Source: Fibrisoma montanum
GTDB taxonomy: Bacteria; Bacteroidota; Bacteroidia; Cytophagales; Spirosomataceae
Assembly: GCF_003583365.1 (NCBI RefSeq)
Contig: NZ_QXED01000001.1
Span: 868,001-932,000, forward strand
DNA length: 64,000 nt
Reading direction: 5' to 3'
The notes beneath the pieces are model-generated. The model did no database searches. It saw only the letters and a list, made by a program, of their open reading frames with translations, and was not told the DNA's origin. Of the stretch, positions 7,905-16,425 are shown in pieces (position 1 is the first letter of the stretch; every line of letters begins with the position of its first letter). Both the position numbers and the translations under genes were made by a program.

Positions 7905-7998
7905 GCGATTGCTATTGAACTTAAATCCTTGTCGGTCTGTACCTTTACTGTATGTTCTGACGTTTTTTAGATTAGTGTTATAACCCAGTAACTCTCTC

Positions 7999-8886
7999 AT
8001 GTTTTTCAAAAATTTCGGGAAAGCCGCCCTTTTAGTCGCCGTAGTAGCTGCTTGCGGGAAAAACCGCGTCGAGGTGACGCAAAATGGCTTAAAATACCAG
8101 ATTCACGAGCAAAATGAAGGTGGCCGCAAAGGAAAAGTCGGCGACATTATGACCATGCACCTGACCCTGCTGAACAGCAAGGATTCGGTGTTGCGGGATA
8201 CGCACAAAGAAGGTGCTCCGTTCCAGATGCTGCTCCAGGTTCCGCCGTTTAAGGGCAGCTATGAAGAAGGTCTGACCATGCTCACCAAAGGCGACAGCGC
8301 TACGTTCTACGTCAGTGCCGATTCGCTCTTTACGCGGGCTATGCAACCACTGCCCCCGGGCGTTCAGAAAGGTACGGACATCGGTATCGCCGTAAAAGTG
8401 GTTGATATCCAATCGCAGGAAGAATACCAGAAAGCGCAGGCCAGTGCTTTTGAGAAACAGAAAGGCATTGATGCGAAAACCATCGCCGACTACATCGCCA
8501 AGCAGAACCTGGGCGACAAAGCTCAGAAAACAGATTCCGGTGTCTACTACGTCGTGACGCAGCCGGGTTCAGGCCCAACGCCGTCGCGGGGTGACATCGT
8601 GCAGGTTCATTACACGGGTAAGCTCCTGAATGGTAAAGTTTTCGACAGCTCACGTACGAACCCGCAGGCGCAGGGCAAACCAGCTCAGTTTCCGATTGGT
8701 GTAGGCCAGGTGATTCCGGGCTGGGAAGAAGGCGTGATGAAAATGCACAAAGGCGAGAAGGCAACCCTGATCATTCCGTCGACACTGGCATATGGTCCGC
8801 AGGGCAACCAGAGCATTCCGCCAAACTCGGTGCTGCTGTTCGACATTGAACTGATCGACATTCAGAAAAACCCAACGGCTAACTAA
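7999..8886 (+). CDS. FKBP-type peptidyl-prolyl isomerase lipoprotein (two domains)
   Basis: A 295-residue lipoprotein: the signal sequence ends with lipobox VVAAC, so it should be anchored in a membrane facing the periplasm. The first FKBP-like domain (about 30-135) is degenerate; the second (about 185-290) is canonical with VQVHYTGKLLNGKVFDSS, GVGQVIPGWEEGVMKMHKGE and STLAYGP. It catalyses proline isomerisation during folding of exported proteins. Related lipoproteins in gliding Bacteroidota include GldI, but this one has an extra domain and I cannot assign that role. A similar gene follows directly, probably a tandem duplicate that has diverged. Confidence 0.92.
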   Translation: MFFKNFGKAALLVAVVAACGKNRVEVTQNGLKYQIHEQNEGGRKGKVGDIMTMHLTLLNSKDSVLRDTHKEGAPFQMLLQVPPFKGSYEEGLTMLTKGDSATFYVSADSLFTRAMQPLPPGVQKGTDIGIAVKVVDIQSQEEYQKAQASAFEKQKGIDAKTIADYIAKQNLGDKAQKTDSGVYYVVTQPGSGPTPSRGDIVQVHYTGKLLNGKVFDSSRTNPQAQGKPAQFPIGVGQVIPGWEEGVMKMHKGEKATLIIPSTLAYGPQGNQSIPPNSVLLFDIELIDIQKNPTAN

Positions 8887-8933
8887 TCTGTTGGCTCGTT
8901 CCGGGCACCTGAATTCCTATTTTTTCGTTATCT

Positions 8934-8963
8934 CAAAGCGGGCGATACGTATCGCCCGCTTTG
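8934..8963 (+). terminator. Perfect 30-base palindromic terminator between the FKBP genes
   Basis: Positions 8934-8963 form an uninterrupted perfect palindrome whose half is CAAAGCGGGCGATAC. It follows a T-rich stretch and lies 29 bases before the next start, and should separate the two FKBP genes transcriptionally. Confidence 0.7.
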
Positions 8964-8991
8964 GTAAACAAGCATTTAGCAGCGTAAGACA

Positions 8992-9900
8992 ATGCGATTA
9001 AATTCTCTGCAGACATTATCGGTTTTATTTTTGGGTTCGTCCATTCTGGTAAGTTCCTGCCAGCAGCCCGGCGAAGCCCTGATCGACCGCAAACAGCGCG
9101 AAAACGAAGCGGAGATTCAACAGTATCTCACGCAGAATAACCTGAACGCAGAAAAAACAGCCGAGGGCATTTACTTTGTCAAAACCAAGACCGTGCCGAA
9201 CGGTCAGGAGCCCAAAGTAGGCGATCAGGTGAAGTATCACTACATTGCCCGTCGGCTGGATAATGTGATTGTCGATAGCACCGACATTGCTGCGAATAAT
9301 CCCAGAACGGTGGCGTTGGCCGGTGCTAACACCGTTGGTATCACGCTCGGCCTGTACGCTGGTGTTTTGAAACTACGCGCCGGTGAAGAAGCTACGTTGC
9401 TGGTGCCATCAGCGCAGGACGGCAACCGTGAAGGAACACTTTTATTACCTCAATACGCACCAGTACGGTATGATTTGCGTATTGTCAGCGTGCGGACCGA
9501 AGAACAACGGATTGAAGAATACATTAGTACGAATAAGATCAACGTCACTCAGAAGACGGACGATGGACTTCGGGTAGCCGTCACGCAATCGCGCCCGGAT
9601 TCAGTGCAGGTAACGACGGGTAAAACTGTTTTTGTTAATTACACGGGTAAGCGCCCTGATGGGACTGTTTTTGACTCCAGATCGGATGGATCCTTTTCGT
9701 TTCAGGTAGGTACCCGAGCTGTGGTTCCGGGGTTTGAGAATGGCGTGACAAAACTGCGGGTTGGTGAAAAAGCGACCCTGATTTTCCCATCGGCGCTTGG
9801 TTATGGCGCTACAGGTAGCTTTGATCAAACAACTAATACGTATAGAATTTTACCCTATACACCCTTGATATTTGAAATCACAGTTGTTAGAATTCAATAA
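8992..9900 (+). CDS. FKBP-type peptidyl-prolyl isomerase lipoprotein (second copy)
   Basis: A 302-residue lipoprotein with lipobox LVSSC near residue 23. Like its upstream neighbour it has a degenerate N-terminal FKBP-like domain (about 65-170) and a better-conserved C-terminal one (about 205-302) with VFVNYTGKRPDGTVFDSR, TRAVVPGFENGVTKLRVGE and SALGYGATGS. The second domain carries an insert before the final strand and a Phe where many FKBPs have Trp, so activity may be reduced. Likely a periplasmic folding helper. Closest family neighbours are the GldI/FkpA-type lipoproteins. Confidence 0.9.
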   Translation: MRLNSLQTLSVLFLGSSILVSSCQQPGEALIDRKQRENEAEIQQYLTQNNLNAEKTAEGIYFVKTKTVPNGQEPKVGDQVKYHYIARRLDNVIVDSTDIAANNPRTVALAGANTVGITLGLYAGVLKLRAGEEATLLVPSAQDGNREGTLLLPQYAPVRYDLRIVSVRTEEQRIEEYISTNKINVTQKTDDGLRVAVTQSRPDSVQVTTGKTVFVNYTGKRPDGTVFDSRSDGSFSFQVGTRAVVPGFENGVTKLRVGEKATLIFPSALGYGATGSFDQTTNTYRILPYTPLIFEITVVRIQ

Positions 9901-9917
9901 GATTTAATTGTTCTTTT

Positions 9918-9948
9918 AAGCCGTTCGTAGTTTTACTATGAACGGCTT
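9918..9948 (+). terminator. Hairpin terminator after FKBP gene, just before rdgB
   Basis: AAGCCGTTCGTAG (9918-9930) pairs with CTATGAACGGCTT (9936-9948) with one G-U, loop TTTTA, followed by a T-rich run. It ends 13 bases before the rdgB start. The loop region contains TAGTTTTA, one base from a -7 box, so the rdgB promoter may overlap this terminator. Confidence 0.8.
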
Positions 9949-9961
9949 TTTTATTTGCTCT

Positions 9962-10546
9962 ATGGAACTCTGCTTTGCCACCAACAACACGAACAAGCTA
10001 AAGGAAGTAACGGCTCGCCTGGGTGATGCCTTTACGTTGAAAACACTGGCCGATATTGGCTGTACGGATGAACTACCGGAAACCAGTGGAACCATTGCCG
10101 GCAACTCACGCCAGAAGGCTGAATACGTATGGGTTAATTTCGGTATTTCCTGCTTCGCCGACGATTCGGGCCTAGAGGTCGACGTACTCGACGGCGAACC
10201 GGGCGTCGACTCGGCTTTTTATTCGGGAACACGCGATGCCGCCAAAAACATCGAAAAGCTGCTGGAAAACCTGGCTGGTCAGCTTTTTCAGAACCGCAAG
10301 GCCCGTTTCAAAACGATTTTTACCCTGATTCTGCATGGCGTTGAACACCAGTTTGAAGGCACCATCGAGGGGCATATCCTGACGGAGCCACGCGGTACGG
10401 GCGGTTTTGGTTACGACCCGGTGTTTCAACCAGAAGGCTACGACCGGAGCTTTGCCGAGATGAACCTGGACGAAAAGAATGAGATCAGCCACCGGTCGCG
10501 GGCGCTGGCGAAGATGGTCGCGTACCTGAAGGAACAGGTCAAATAG
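9962..10546 (+). CDS. rdgB: RdgB/HAM1 noncanonical purine NTP pyrophosphatase
   Basis: A 194-residue enzyme that hydrolyses dITP, XTP and ITP to monophosphates, cleaning the nucleotide pool. Diagnostic motifs are LCFATNNTNKLKEV at the start, FADDSGLEVDVLDGEPGVDS in the middle and GTGGFGYDPVF plus EISHRSRALAK at the end. An in-frame ATG at 9938 lies inside the preceding terminator stem and would add eight non-conserved residues, so I prefer 9962. Length is standard. Confidence 0.96.
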   Translation: MELCFATNNTNKLKEVTARLGDAFTLKTLADIGCTDELPETSGTIAGNSRQKAEYVWVNFGISCFADDSGLEVDVLDGEPGVDSAFYSGTRDAAKNIEKLLENLAGQLFQNRKARFKTIFTLILHGVEHQFEGTIEGHILTEPRGTGGFGYDPVFQPEGYDRSFAEMNLDEKNEISHRSRALAKMVAYLKEQVK

Positions 10547-10547
10547 C

Positions 10548-10594
10548 AGAATCCCCGCTGGGTTTGCCAAAATGGCAAACCCAGCGGGGATTCT
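10548..10594. terminator. Perfect 22-bp bidirectional terminator
   Basis: Arms 10548-10569 and 10573-10594 are perfectly complementary around a three-base loop; the core is CCCCGCTGGGTTTGCCA. It lies between the convergent rdgB and foldase genes and can serve both. Confidence 0.88.
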
Positions 10595-10611
10595 TACATT
10601 ACGTTATATGC

Positions 10612-12729
10612 TTAATAAAACCTTGCCCGGCGATCTTCGATCTTAGCGGCCTCTTTAATCGCTTCGTTGATGTAGAAGCTCGTCCGTGCCGATGTGTTCT
10701 GCTGAATCTGATTTTTATACAGTGCGTAGTCAGCAACCGGAGGAGCTGGCGTTAGCTTAGACGTTTCTACGATTAACACACCACCATCGCCAGCGAATGG
10801 CTTCGACCGTTTGCCCGGTTTCAGACCGAAGGCTTTACCCAACGCAACCGGATCAACACCAGCGCTGCGCAGGAAGCCCGTAGCCAGGTTAACATCCGTT
10901 ACGGTTTCGACCAGAGCGCCCGCACCGTACTTCTGTGCAATAGTTTCCAGTGAGCCGCTGGCATTACCCAGTTTGTTCAGAATCTGCTCGGCCTTTAGTT
11001 CGTTGCGAACTTTGGTCGTCAGCTCACTGCGATAGTCGTCTACTTTCACATCGTCCTCATCCGTCTTGTTAGTCAGGACCGCAATCACGTACTGGTCACC
11101 CACCTCGAACGGCTCGGATACGCTGTTCAGATCAGTTTTATCGTCAAATGCCCAACGTACTACCTGACGCACTTCTGAGCCGGTCAGGGCGTTGATCTGG
11201 TTAGCACCTTCCGGAATCCGCTCGGCCGTAGCAACGACCAGCGATTTATCTTCCTTCACTTTGGCATCAAACTCTTCCTTTGTCTGTACGCTGGCCGCGA
11301 ACTCATCCGCTTTCCGCAGGGCTTCGTCGCGGGTAGTCTGACTCGGGGCGATGGTTTTACCAATAGCTGCAATGCGGTACAGTACGTTCGTTTTCGGCTC
11401 AGTTACTTTGATGATGTGGTAGCCGAAATCCGTTTCAACAATCCGCGGAATAAGACCGGCGCTGGTAGCTCCAAACACCGCCGATTCAAATGGTTTCACC
11501 ATCTGGCCGTTGTCTTTGAAATAGCCGAGATCGCCACCGTTCTGGGCTGACCCATCCGCACTGTTGGTTTGCGCCAGGGCTTCGAAACTGGCACCGCCCT
11601 GAATCTGTTGCAACAAGGCCTCGGCCCGCCGACGAGCATCGGCTTTCGCAGAATCGGTCTGCGCCGTCGGGCGAATCAGGATGTGGCTGGCCCGGGCCGT
11701 AAAGTTGGTGTCACGCTTGGTACCACCGTATTTGTAAATAAAATACGTATTGCCTTCGCGGAACGGACCGTAGATACCACCCGCCGAGAACGTCGGGATC
11801 GATGCGCGGAGCTGTTCCGGCATTTCGCCAGCTGTCAGATAAAGCGGTACACGAACGTCGCTGTTCTGCAAAGCAAAAGTCGAATCATTCTTTGCGGCCC
11901 CCAGACCCCGTGCAAGGGTTTTAATTTCATTATACAGGCCAGCACTGTCTTCTTTTGACGGCGCAACCGAGAACGTTACGTATTGGATGGTGCGGGTATT
12001 GGCACCCACGTATTCATCCTTGTGCTTGTTCAGATAGTCCTGAAGCTGCGAATCCGTCACCTTCACAGTTGTGTCGTTGATGGTATAATACGGCACGAAC
12101 AGAAACTTGATGTCAGCTTTTGAATTCTGAGCCTGGTATTCTTTCTGCGCTTCGGCGGTCGTTGCGAACACCGACAGGCGCATCAGGTTTTCGTATTTCT
12201 CCCGCAGGCGATCCTGCTTAAGATTAGCCTCGAAGTTAGCCCAGGCGGCCTGTTGCTGCGGAGGCAGATTCCGGAGTCCCTTGAGGTAATTGATGATGGC
12301 GCTCTTGTCGAAAACACCTGTCTGCGGATTTGTGAAGGCTTGCCGAACGGCGGGGCTGATGTTGTTACCCTGCACCATGTCAACCAGTTCCTGCTCCGAC
12401 ACCTCCAGACCGAGCTTATCAAACTGCTCCTGATAGGCAATTTCGAATACGAACTGATTCCAGGCCTGTTCACGAAGCTGAGCCAGGTCCTGCTCAGACG
12501 GAGCGCGTCCGGTCTGCTGCTCAAACTGCGCCCGAAGTTCATCGACTTTGGCGTTGAAATCCTGGTAATTGATCGACTGGCCGGCAATCTCGCCAACCTC
12601 CTGATTATTACCACCAAACAGGCTACGGCTACCCAGCAGATCGCCCCCCACAATGAACAGAATCAAGCTGACAGCGATAACACCGACAGCCCAGCCTGAA
12701 CGTTCTCTGATTTTGTTAATGACAGACAT
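10612..12729 (-). CDS. PpiD/SurA-like membrane-anchored peptidyl-prolyl isomerase
   Basis: A 705-residue periplasmic foldase anchored by an N-terminal helix (SGWAVGVIAVSLILFIVGGD). A SurA-N-like chaperone region (residues about 50-300) precedes a parvulin domain: ARASHILIRPTAQTDSAK, SADGSAQNGGDLGYF, MVKPFESAVFGA and ETDFGYHIIKVTEPK. A further C-terminal helical region follows. This is the PpiD arrangement, helping outer-membrane and secreted proteins fold as they leave the translocon. I use ATG 12729 (MSVINKIRERSG), which gives the short cytoplasmic tail usual for the family. It is transcribed towards rdgB. Confidence 0.93.
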   Translation of the reverse strand: MSVINKIRERSGWAVGVIAVSLILFIVGGDLLGSRSLFGGNNQEVGEIAGQSINYQDFNAKVDELRAQFEQQTGRAPSEQDLAQLREQAWNQFVFEIAYQEQFDKLGLEVSEQELVDMVQGNNISPAVRQAFTNPQTGVFDKSAIINYLKGLRNLPPQQQAAWANFEANLKQDRLREKYENLMRLSVFATTAEAQKEYQAQNSKADIKFLFVPYYTINDTTVKVTDSQLQDYLNKHKDEYVGANTRTIQYVTFSVAPSKEDSAGLYNEIKTLARGLGAAKNDSTFALQNSDVRVPLYLTAGEMPEQLRASIPTFSAGGIYGPFREGNTYFIYKYGGTKRDTNFTARASHILIRPTAQTDSAKADARRRAEALLQQIQGGASFEALAQTNSADGSAQNGGDLGYFKDNGQMVKPFESAVFGATSAGLIPRIVETDFGYHIIKVTEPKTNVLYRIAAIGKTIAPSQTTRDEALRKADEFAASVQTKEEFDAKVKEDKSLVVATAERIPEGANQINALTGSEVRQVVRWAFDDKTDLNSVSEPFEVGDQYVIAVLTNKTDEDDVKVDDYRSELTTKVRNELKAEQILNKLGNASGSLETIAQKYGAGALVETVTDVNLATGFLRSAGVDPVALGKAFGLKPGKRSKPFAGDGGVLIVETSKLTPAPPVADYALYKNQIQQNTSARTSFYINEAIKEAAKIEDRRARFY

Positions 12730-12967
12730 TTCGCTTTTTGCGCAATATTTAGCCCGCAAAATAACAATTTTTCCTGCTGGATTACAAGTGGAAAATCAGA
12801 GAACGCAACTGATACAGAGGTCTTCTCCGGAATTACCTTTGCTACGTACAGGCGACCCAATTGAAAGCCGGCGTTTGAATAATCTGTAAGCAATTGACAG
12901 CCAAAAGTTTGGCAAAGCAGAGTTAGTTTAGCTTCGTCCTTGACATACTGTCTATATAATCGTGTAT

Positions 12968-15082
12968 TTAAGATGATTTAACACGACCGGAACGATGCCC
13001 CGGTGCATACGTTCGGACGGCTTTGCGCATGACCTCGGCCCGGTTCAGCGTCATGGTCTTAGTTCGGCGTTGCACATATAGGTTCATCTGGTCGGTATAG
13101 TGGGGGCTGCCGGGATTGTTGCTGTTGCCATACGCCTGTGATGTTTCGAGCGAAACACCGGTTGGGCCGAACGACACGAACATCACGAACCCGTCGCCCT
13201 GAACCGGCGTAAACACGCCGTCTTTCCCCGGCATAGGCGTAACAGCCGCCAGCACATCGGGATAGCCGAACAGGGGCAGATCAACGGAGCCACGCCGGTA
13301 GCGGAGCAATTCGCCCATCGGGACGGACGGTTTGCGGAAATGCCGGTTCAGGTACGCTTTCGTGAACCGCAGGCCGCTCAGGTAGGTGTCGGTATCGTAG
13401 CGATTGAGCCGGGAAAAGTTCGACAGCCCTTTCTGGCTGTAAAAGTACCATGTCAGCACCAACAGACTCCCGGCGGCTTCGCTTTCGGCTACGCACCGGC
13501 GGTCCCACCCCCGCAGCTGGCGAATCAGGTCGGCGACGTCGGGATAGTCGCTCTCGCTAAGCTGGGCGATGTCGTCCAGAAACGCCATAGACGGGCTATC
13601 GGGCGGGAGTTGTACGTCGTATTTGAGCCGGCGAAAGGCCTCGTCCGACAGCGTAGGGCCAGATTCGTGCATCAGCCGTTCGAGCCGCAGCGCCCGGTTG
13701 TTCTGAACCGTATGGCGCTCGCCGAAATAGGCCGGGTAGTGCCGGGGTTGCCGGTTTTCGGTTGAGTCGGTAGCCCGAAAGGCCGTATTGTTGGTGTTGT
13801 ACAGATAACCGGCCCGGGGGTTGAGGTACCAGACCAGGTCGTCGATGGCATGAAAATCCGTCCAGAGCGTGGCCGAGGTATCGCCGGGCAGCGTCGCCCG
13901 CCACGCGTAGGCGGGGTTACGCCGGGGCACCAGCCCATTGTTGACCAGGAAGATGGTGTCGCTTTTATCGGCGTAAACAAAGTTCTCGAACGGAAACTGG
14001 TTGGCCGCCCGCTTGAACTCAGAGAAATTGCGGGCTTTGTTCATGCGGTATAACTGCTCGGCAATGCCGATGCGCATGGCTCCTCCGCAACGGAGAGCAA
14101 ACAGACCCGTTTTGGTGCGAAACGCCGGGCCGTATACACTCTGGTAAATGGTCCGTTTGAGGTTGATCTTCAGAAACTTCCAGATCTTGGTCTTTACCCG
14201 GATGCGTTCGGGCTGCAGCTCACGCCAGGCTCCGTCGAACCAGTACTGACGGGCATTGGCCGGGTTGACCCGAAGCTGGTACACATCCACAAAATCGAGG
14301 CCGTTGGTGGTGGTCATCAGGGCCAGGTGTTCGTTGGCGAAGGTTCCGGCGTTCATCGACCCGTGCCACAGGCCGCCGTGTACGTTCAGCCCTTCATCGC
14401 TGCACAGGTGTACCTCATAAACGGAACCTGTTCCCGATAAGGGCTGGTGCGGGTTAATTAACAGCCGGGTGGTCTGCCCGTCGGTTGACCATTTCCGGGC
14501 CAGCGCCAGTCCGTTCGAGCCCCGTCCCGGCAGATTGGCAGGCTGGTTTCGTACCGTGTCGAACCCGGCGCCGAACACCCGCCCTACCTGACCAATCAGC
14601 CCCTGCTCCTGTAAGGTAGCCATGACGTACCCTTGCAGGACATCGGCCCCGGTCATCGGGAATAGCTGTTTGTCCAGAACCTCCTTCGGGTGAGTAGCGG
14701 CATATGCGTTCAGTCCCTGGACGTAGCCATCGACGTACCGGCGAAACGCCGGCGACTGGTCTTTCTCATAGCGCTCCTGCACCAGCTGCGGTACGTGAAA
14801 AGCCTGCCGCGTGAAATCGTACAACGCCCCGCCAACACCCTGGTGGCGACCGGCCCGCCCTTTGGCAATCAGGTAAAGCTGCTGCATCGTAGCGAACCCA
14901 TCTTCGGCATTGGCCCAGGCCAGTCCGTAGGCCACTTCGGCGTCGGTTGGGGCAAAAATGTGCGCTACGCCAAACGTATCGCGCACTATCTGAATGCGGT
15001 CAGTCTGAATAGGCTGCGCCGACAGCCGCTGGGCAAACAAACTCAGCAGCAGTCCGCAAAATAGGAAGACAGGTAAACGCAT
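12968..15082 (-). CDS. Penicillin acylase family Ntn-hydrolase
   Basis: A 704-residue secreted amidohydrolase. It has a signal peptide (LPVFLFCGLLLSLFAQRLSA), an alpha subunit region containing VRDTFGVAHIFAPTDAEVAY and EDGFATMQQL, then the autoprocessing site GRGSNG near residue 189, where the Ser becomes the N-terminal nucleophile of the beta chain. Downstream NPHQPLSG, GSMNAGTFANEH and NTAFRATDS are family landmarks. Members cleave amide bonds in beta-lactams, acyl-homoserine lactones or other N-acyl compounds; which one here cannot be told. ATG 15082 places the signal peptide at the N-terminus; a longer reading adds nine residues. Confidence 0.92.
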   Translation of the reverse strand: MRLPVFLFCGLLLSLFAQRLSAQPIQTDRIQIVRDTFGVAHIFAPTDAEVAYGLAWANAEDGFATMQQLYLIAKGRAGRHQGVGGALYDFTRQAFHVPQLVQERYEKDQSPAFRRYVDGYVQGLNAYAATHPKEVLDKQLFPMTGADVLQGYVMATLQEQGLIGQVGRVFGAGFDTVRNQPANLPGRGSNGLALARKWSTDGQTTRLLINPHQPLSGTGSVYEVHLCSDEGLNVHGGLWHGSMNAGTFANEHLALMTTTNGLDFVDVYQLRVNPANARQYWFDGAWRELQPERIRVKTKIWKFLKINLKRTIYQSVYGPAFRTKTGLFALRCGGAMRIGIAEQLYRMNKARNFSEFKRAANQFPFENFVYADKSDTIFLVNNGLVPRRNPAYAWRATLPGDTSATLWTDFHAIDDLVWYLNPRAGYLYNTNNTAFRATDSTENRQPRHYPAYFGERHTVQNNRALRLERLMHESGPTLSDEAFRRLKYDVQLPPDSPSMAFLDDIAQLSESDYPDVADLIRQLRGWDRRCVAESEAAGSLLVLTWYFYSQKGLSNFSRLNRYDTDTYLSGLRFTKAYLNRHFRKPSVPMGELLRYRRGSVDLPLFGYPDVLAAVTPMPGKDGVFTPVQGDGFVMFVSFGPTGVSLETSQAYGNSNNPGSPHYTDQMNLYVQRRTKTMTLNRAEVMRKAVRTYAPGHRSGRVKSS

Positions 15083-15158
15083 ACAAGTACGGTATTGGGG
15101 TGGTTTCAAGGTACGGACAGTTCAAAACACGTGCAAACAAGTGGCTCATAGTCAAGCG

Positions 15159-15821
15159 TTACCATGTGTACCCAATGCCAATCAGAAACGTCTGCCCTAC
15201 CTTTCCGGCGTAGTTGTTCCAGGAGTGGTAATCGAGCGTCGGCCGGCGGGCGGGCGAACCGGTCGGGGCGGGGCTGGTTTGCAGCACCAGGTCCTGCCAC
15301 GCAACAGAGTAGTTCAGCAGCCCCTCAATGAACAGCCCGGTTGGCTTTCGGCCCCAGCGCGGGCTCCACCGGTAGCCGAGTTTCCAGTTGGCAATGGGTG
15401 CATTTCCAGCGTCGGTTTTAACCCTACCATCGGCTTCCGTGACGCGGAGGTTAGCCAGCGCGTACCCAACACCGCCCTGGGCAAACAGGCCGCGCCCGTT
15501 GGCATGCTGCGAAAGCCGGAGCCCCACCGTAGGCGCATACAGGTAGTAGTAGCCTTTGGAGCCGTCGGACCAGTTTTCTCGGGTATCGTCGCGGTGCAAT
15601 GTGACGGCCAAGCTGAGGTGGCGGCTCAGGCCAAAACCCAGTTCGCCGAACAGAAAAGCACCCTGCTTGAAGTCGCTCAGACCGCCCAGACTAGTGCTGA
15701 ACCGATGGACTGAATTTGTCTGGGTTCCGGTCGGCTGGGCGTACACCGTACTGAGCGACAGGACTAGCCCCAGCAGTAGTATGCTCAGCCGGGACGCTGG
15801 TAAAGTCGGTATAGTTTTCAT
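15159..15821 (-). CDS. Predicted outer-membrane beta-barrel protein
   Basis: A 220-residue exported protein with signal peptide ending STVYAQ. The mature part alternates short polar turns with amphipathic strands (FLFGELGFGLSRHLSLAVTL, YYYLYAPTVGLRLS, FAQGGVGYAL, WKLGYRWSPRWG, GLFIEGLLNYSVAW) and ends in the aromatic residue of IGIGYTW, typical of small barrels of the outer membrane protein superfamily. Function unknown. It lies between the acylase and an AT-rich gene pair on the same strand. Confidence 0.7.
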   Translation of the reverse strand: MKTIPTLPASRLSILLLGLVLSLSTVYAQPTGTQTNSVHRFSTSLGGLSDFKQGAFLFGELGFGLSRHLSLAVTLHRDDTRENWSDGSKGYYYLYAPTVGLRLSQHANGRGLFAQGGVGYALANLRVTEADGRVKTDAGNAPIANWKLGYRWSPRWGRKPTGLFIEGLLNYSVAWQDLVLQTSPAPTGSPARRPTLDYHSWNNYAGKVGQTFLIGIGYTW

Positions 15822-15833
15822 CGTAGGAAATGT

Positions 15834-16421
15834 TTATTTTCTGGAGTTCAGTCGGTAGCCAACGCCCATCATCAAAGAGTGCCGGGCTTCAATAAAATTT
15901 TTCAAAGGTGTTAAAACGAAATACAATTGCGTCGAATAATAGAATCGTTTTCTGCCGACTTTCAGGTTGTACATCAGACCTAACTCGGGCGAAACTGTCC
16001 TGGTCACAAGCGATTTCTGGTTGAAATCAGATTCGTCTAATGTCAGCGTTGTGCGGTAAACTCTGCCTCCTCCGAGTACATACAAGCCATGGTTGAATCG
16101 GCCGTTGCCAATGGTTCTGCCGATACCCAACGATTGCAGGAAAAGAAATTCGCTGGCGTTATAATTAAGTTTTGGGACGCTGAACGATTGGTGTAGAATT
16201 TCCGAATATATAATTGCCGAGAACCCTCCTTTCAGGTTTTGTTGATACACTACATTGATCGGAATTTTATACAATTGGGGAGGATACCCAAACCCAATAC
16301 CCGTTTTAAGTTCGATACTTCTAAAAGACCTGGACTTGAATGTTTGCAGGCTGTCCTGTGCCTGTACGCGAAAACTCACCAACAGAAGAAAAGCAATCAG
16401 TATTGAATAATATTTTTTCAT
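15834..16421 (-). CDS. Small exported protein, probable barrel, AT-rich
   Basis: A 195-residue protein with signal peptide MKKYYSILIAFLLLVSFRVQ. Strand-like segments (SIELKTGIGFGYPPQLYKIP, GGFSAIIYSEIL, HGLYVLGGGRVYRTTLTL, YYSTQLYFVLTPL) and the ending LMMGVGYRLNSRK suggest an outer-membrane barrel. Codon and base use are clearly more AT-rich than the neighbouring acylase and hydrolase genes, as for the next gene upstream, so the two probably arrived together. The longer reading from 16475 overlaps the end of the esterase gene and is less likely. Function unknown. Confidence 0.65.
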   Translation of the reverse strand: MKKYYSILIAFLLLVSFRVQAQDSLQTFKSRSFRSIELKTGIGFGYPPQLYKIPINVVYQQNLKGGFSAIIYSEILHQSFSVPKLNYNASEFLFLQSLGIGRTIGNGRFNHGLYVLGGGRVYRTTLTLDESDFNQKSLVTRTVSPELGLMYNLKVGRKRFYYSTQLYFVLTPLKNFIEARHSLMMGVGYRLNSRK

Positions 16422-16425
16422 GAGT

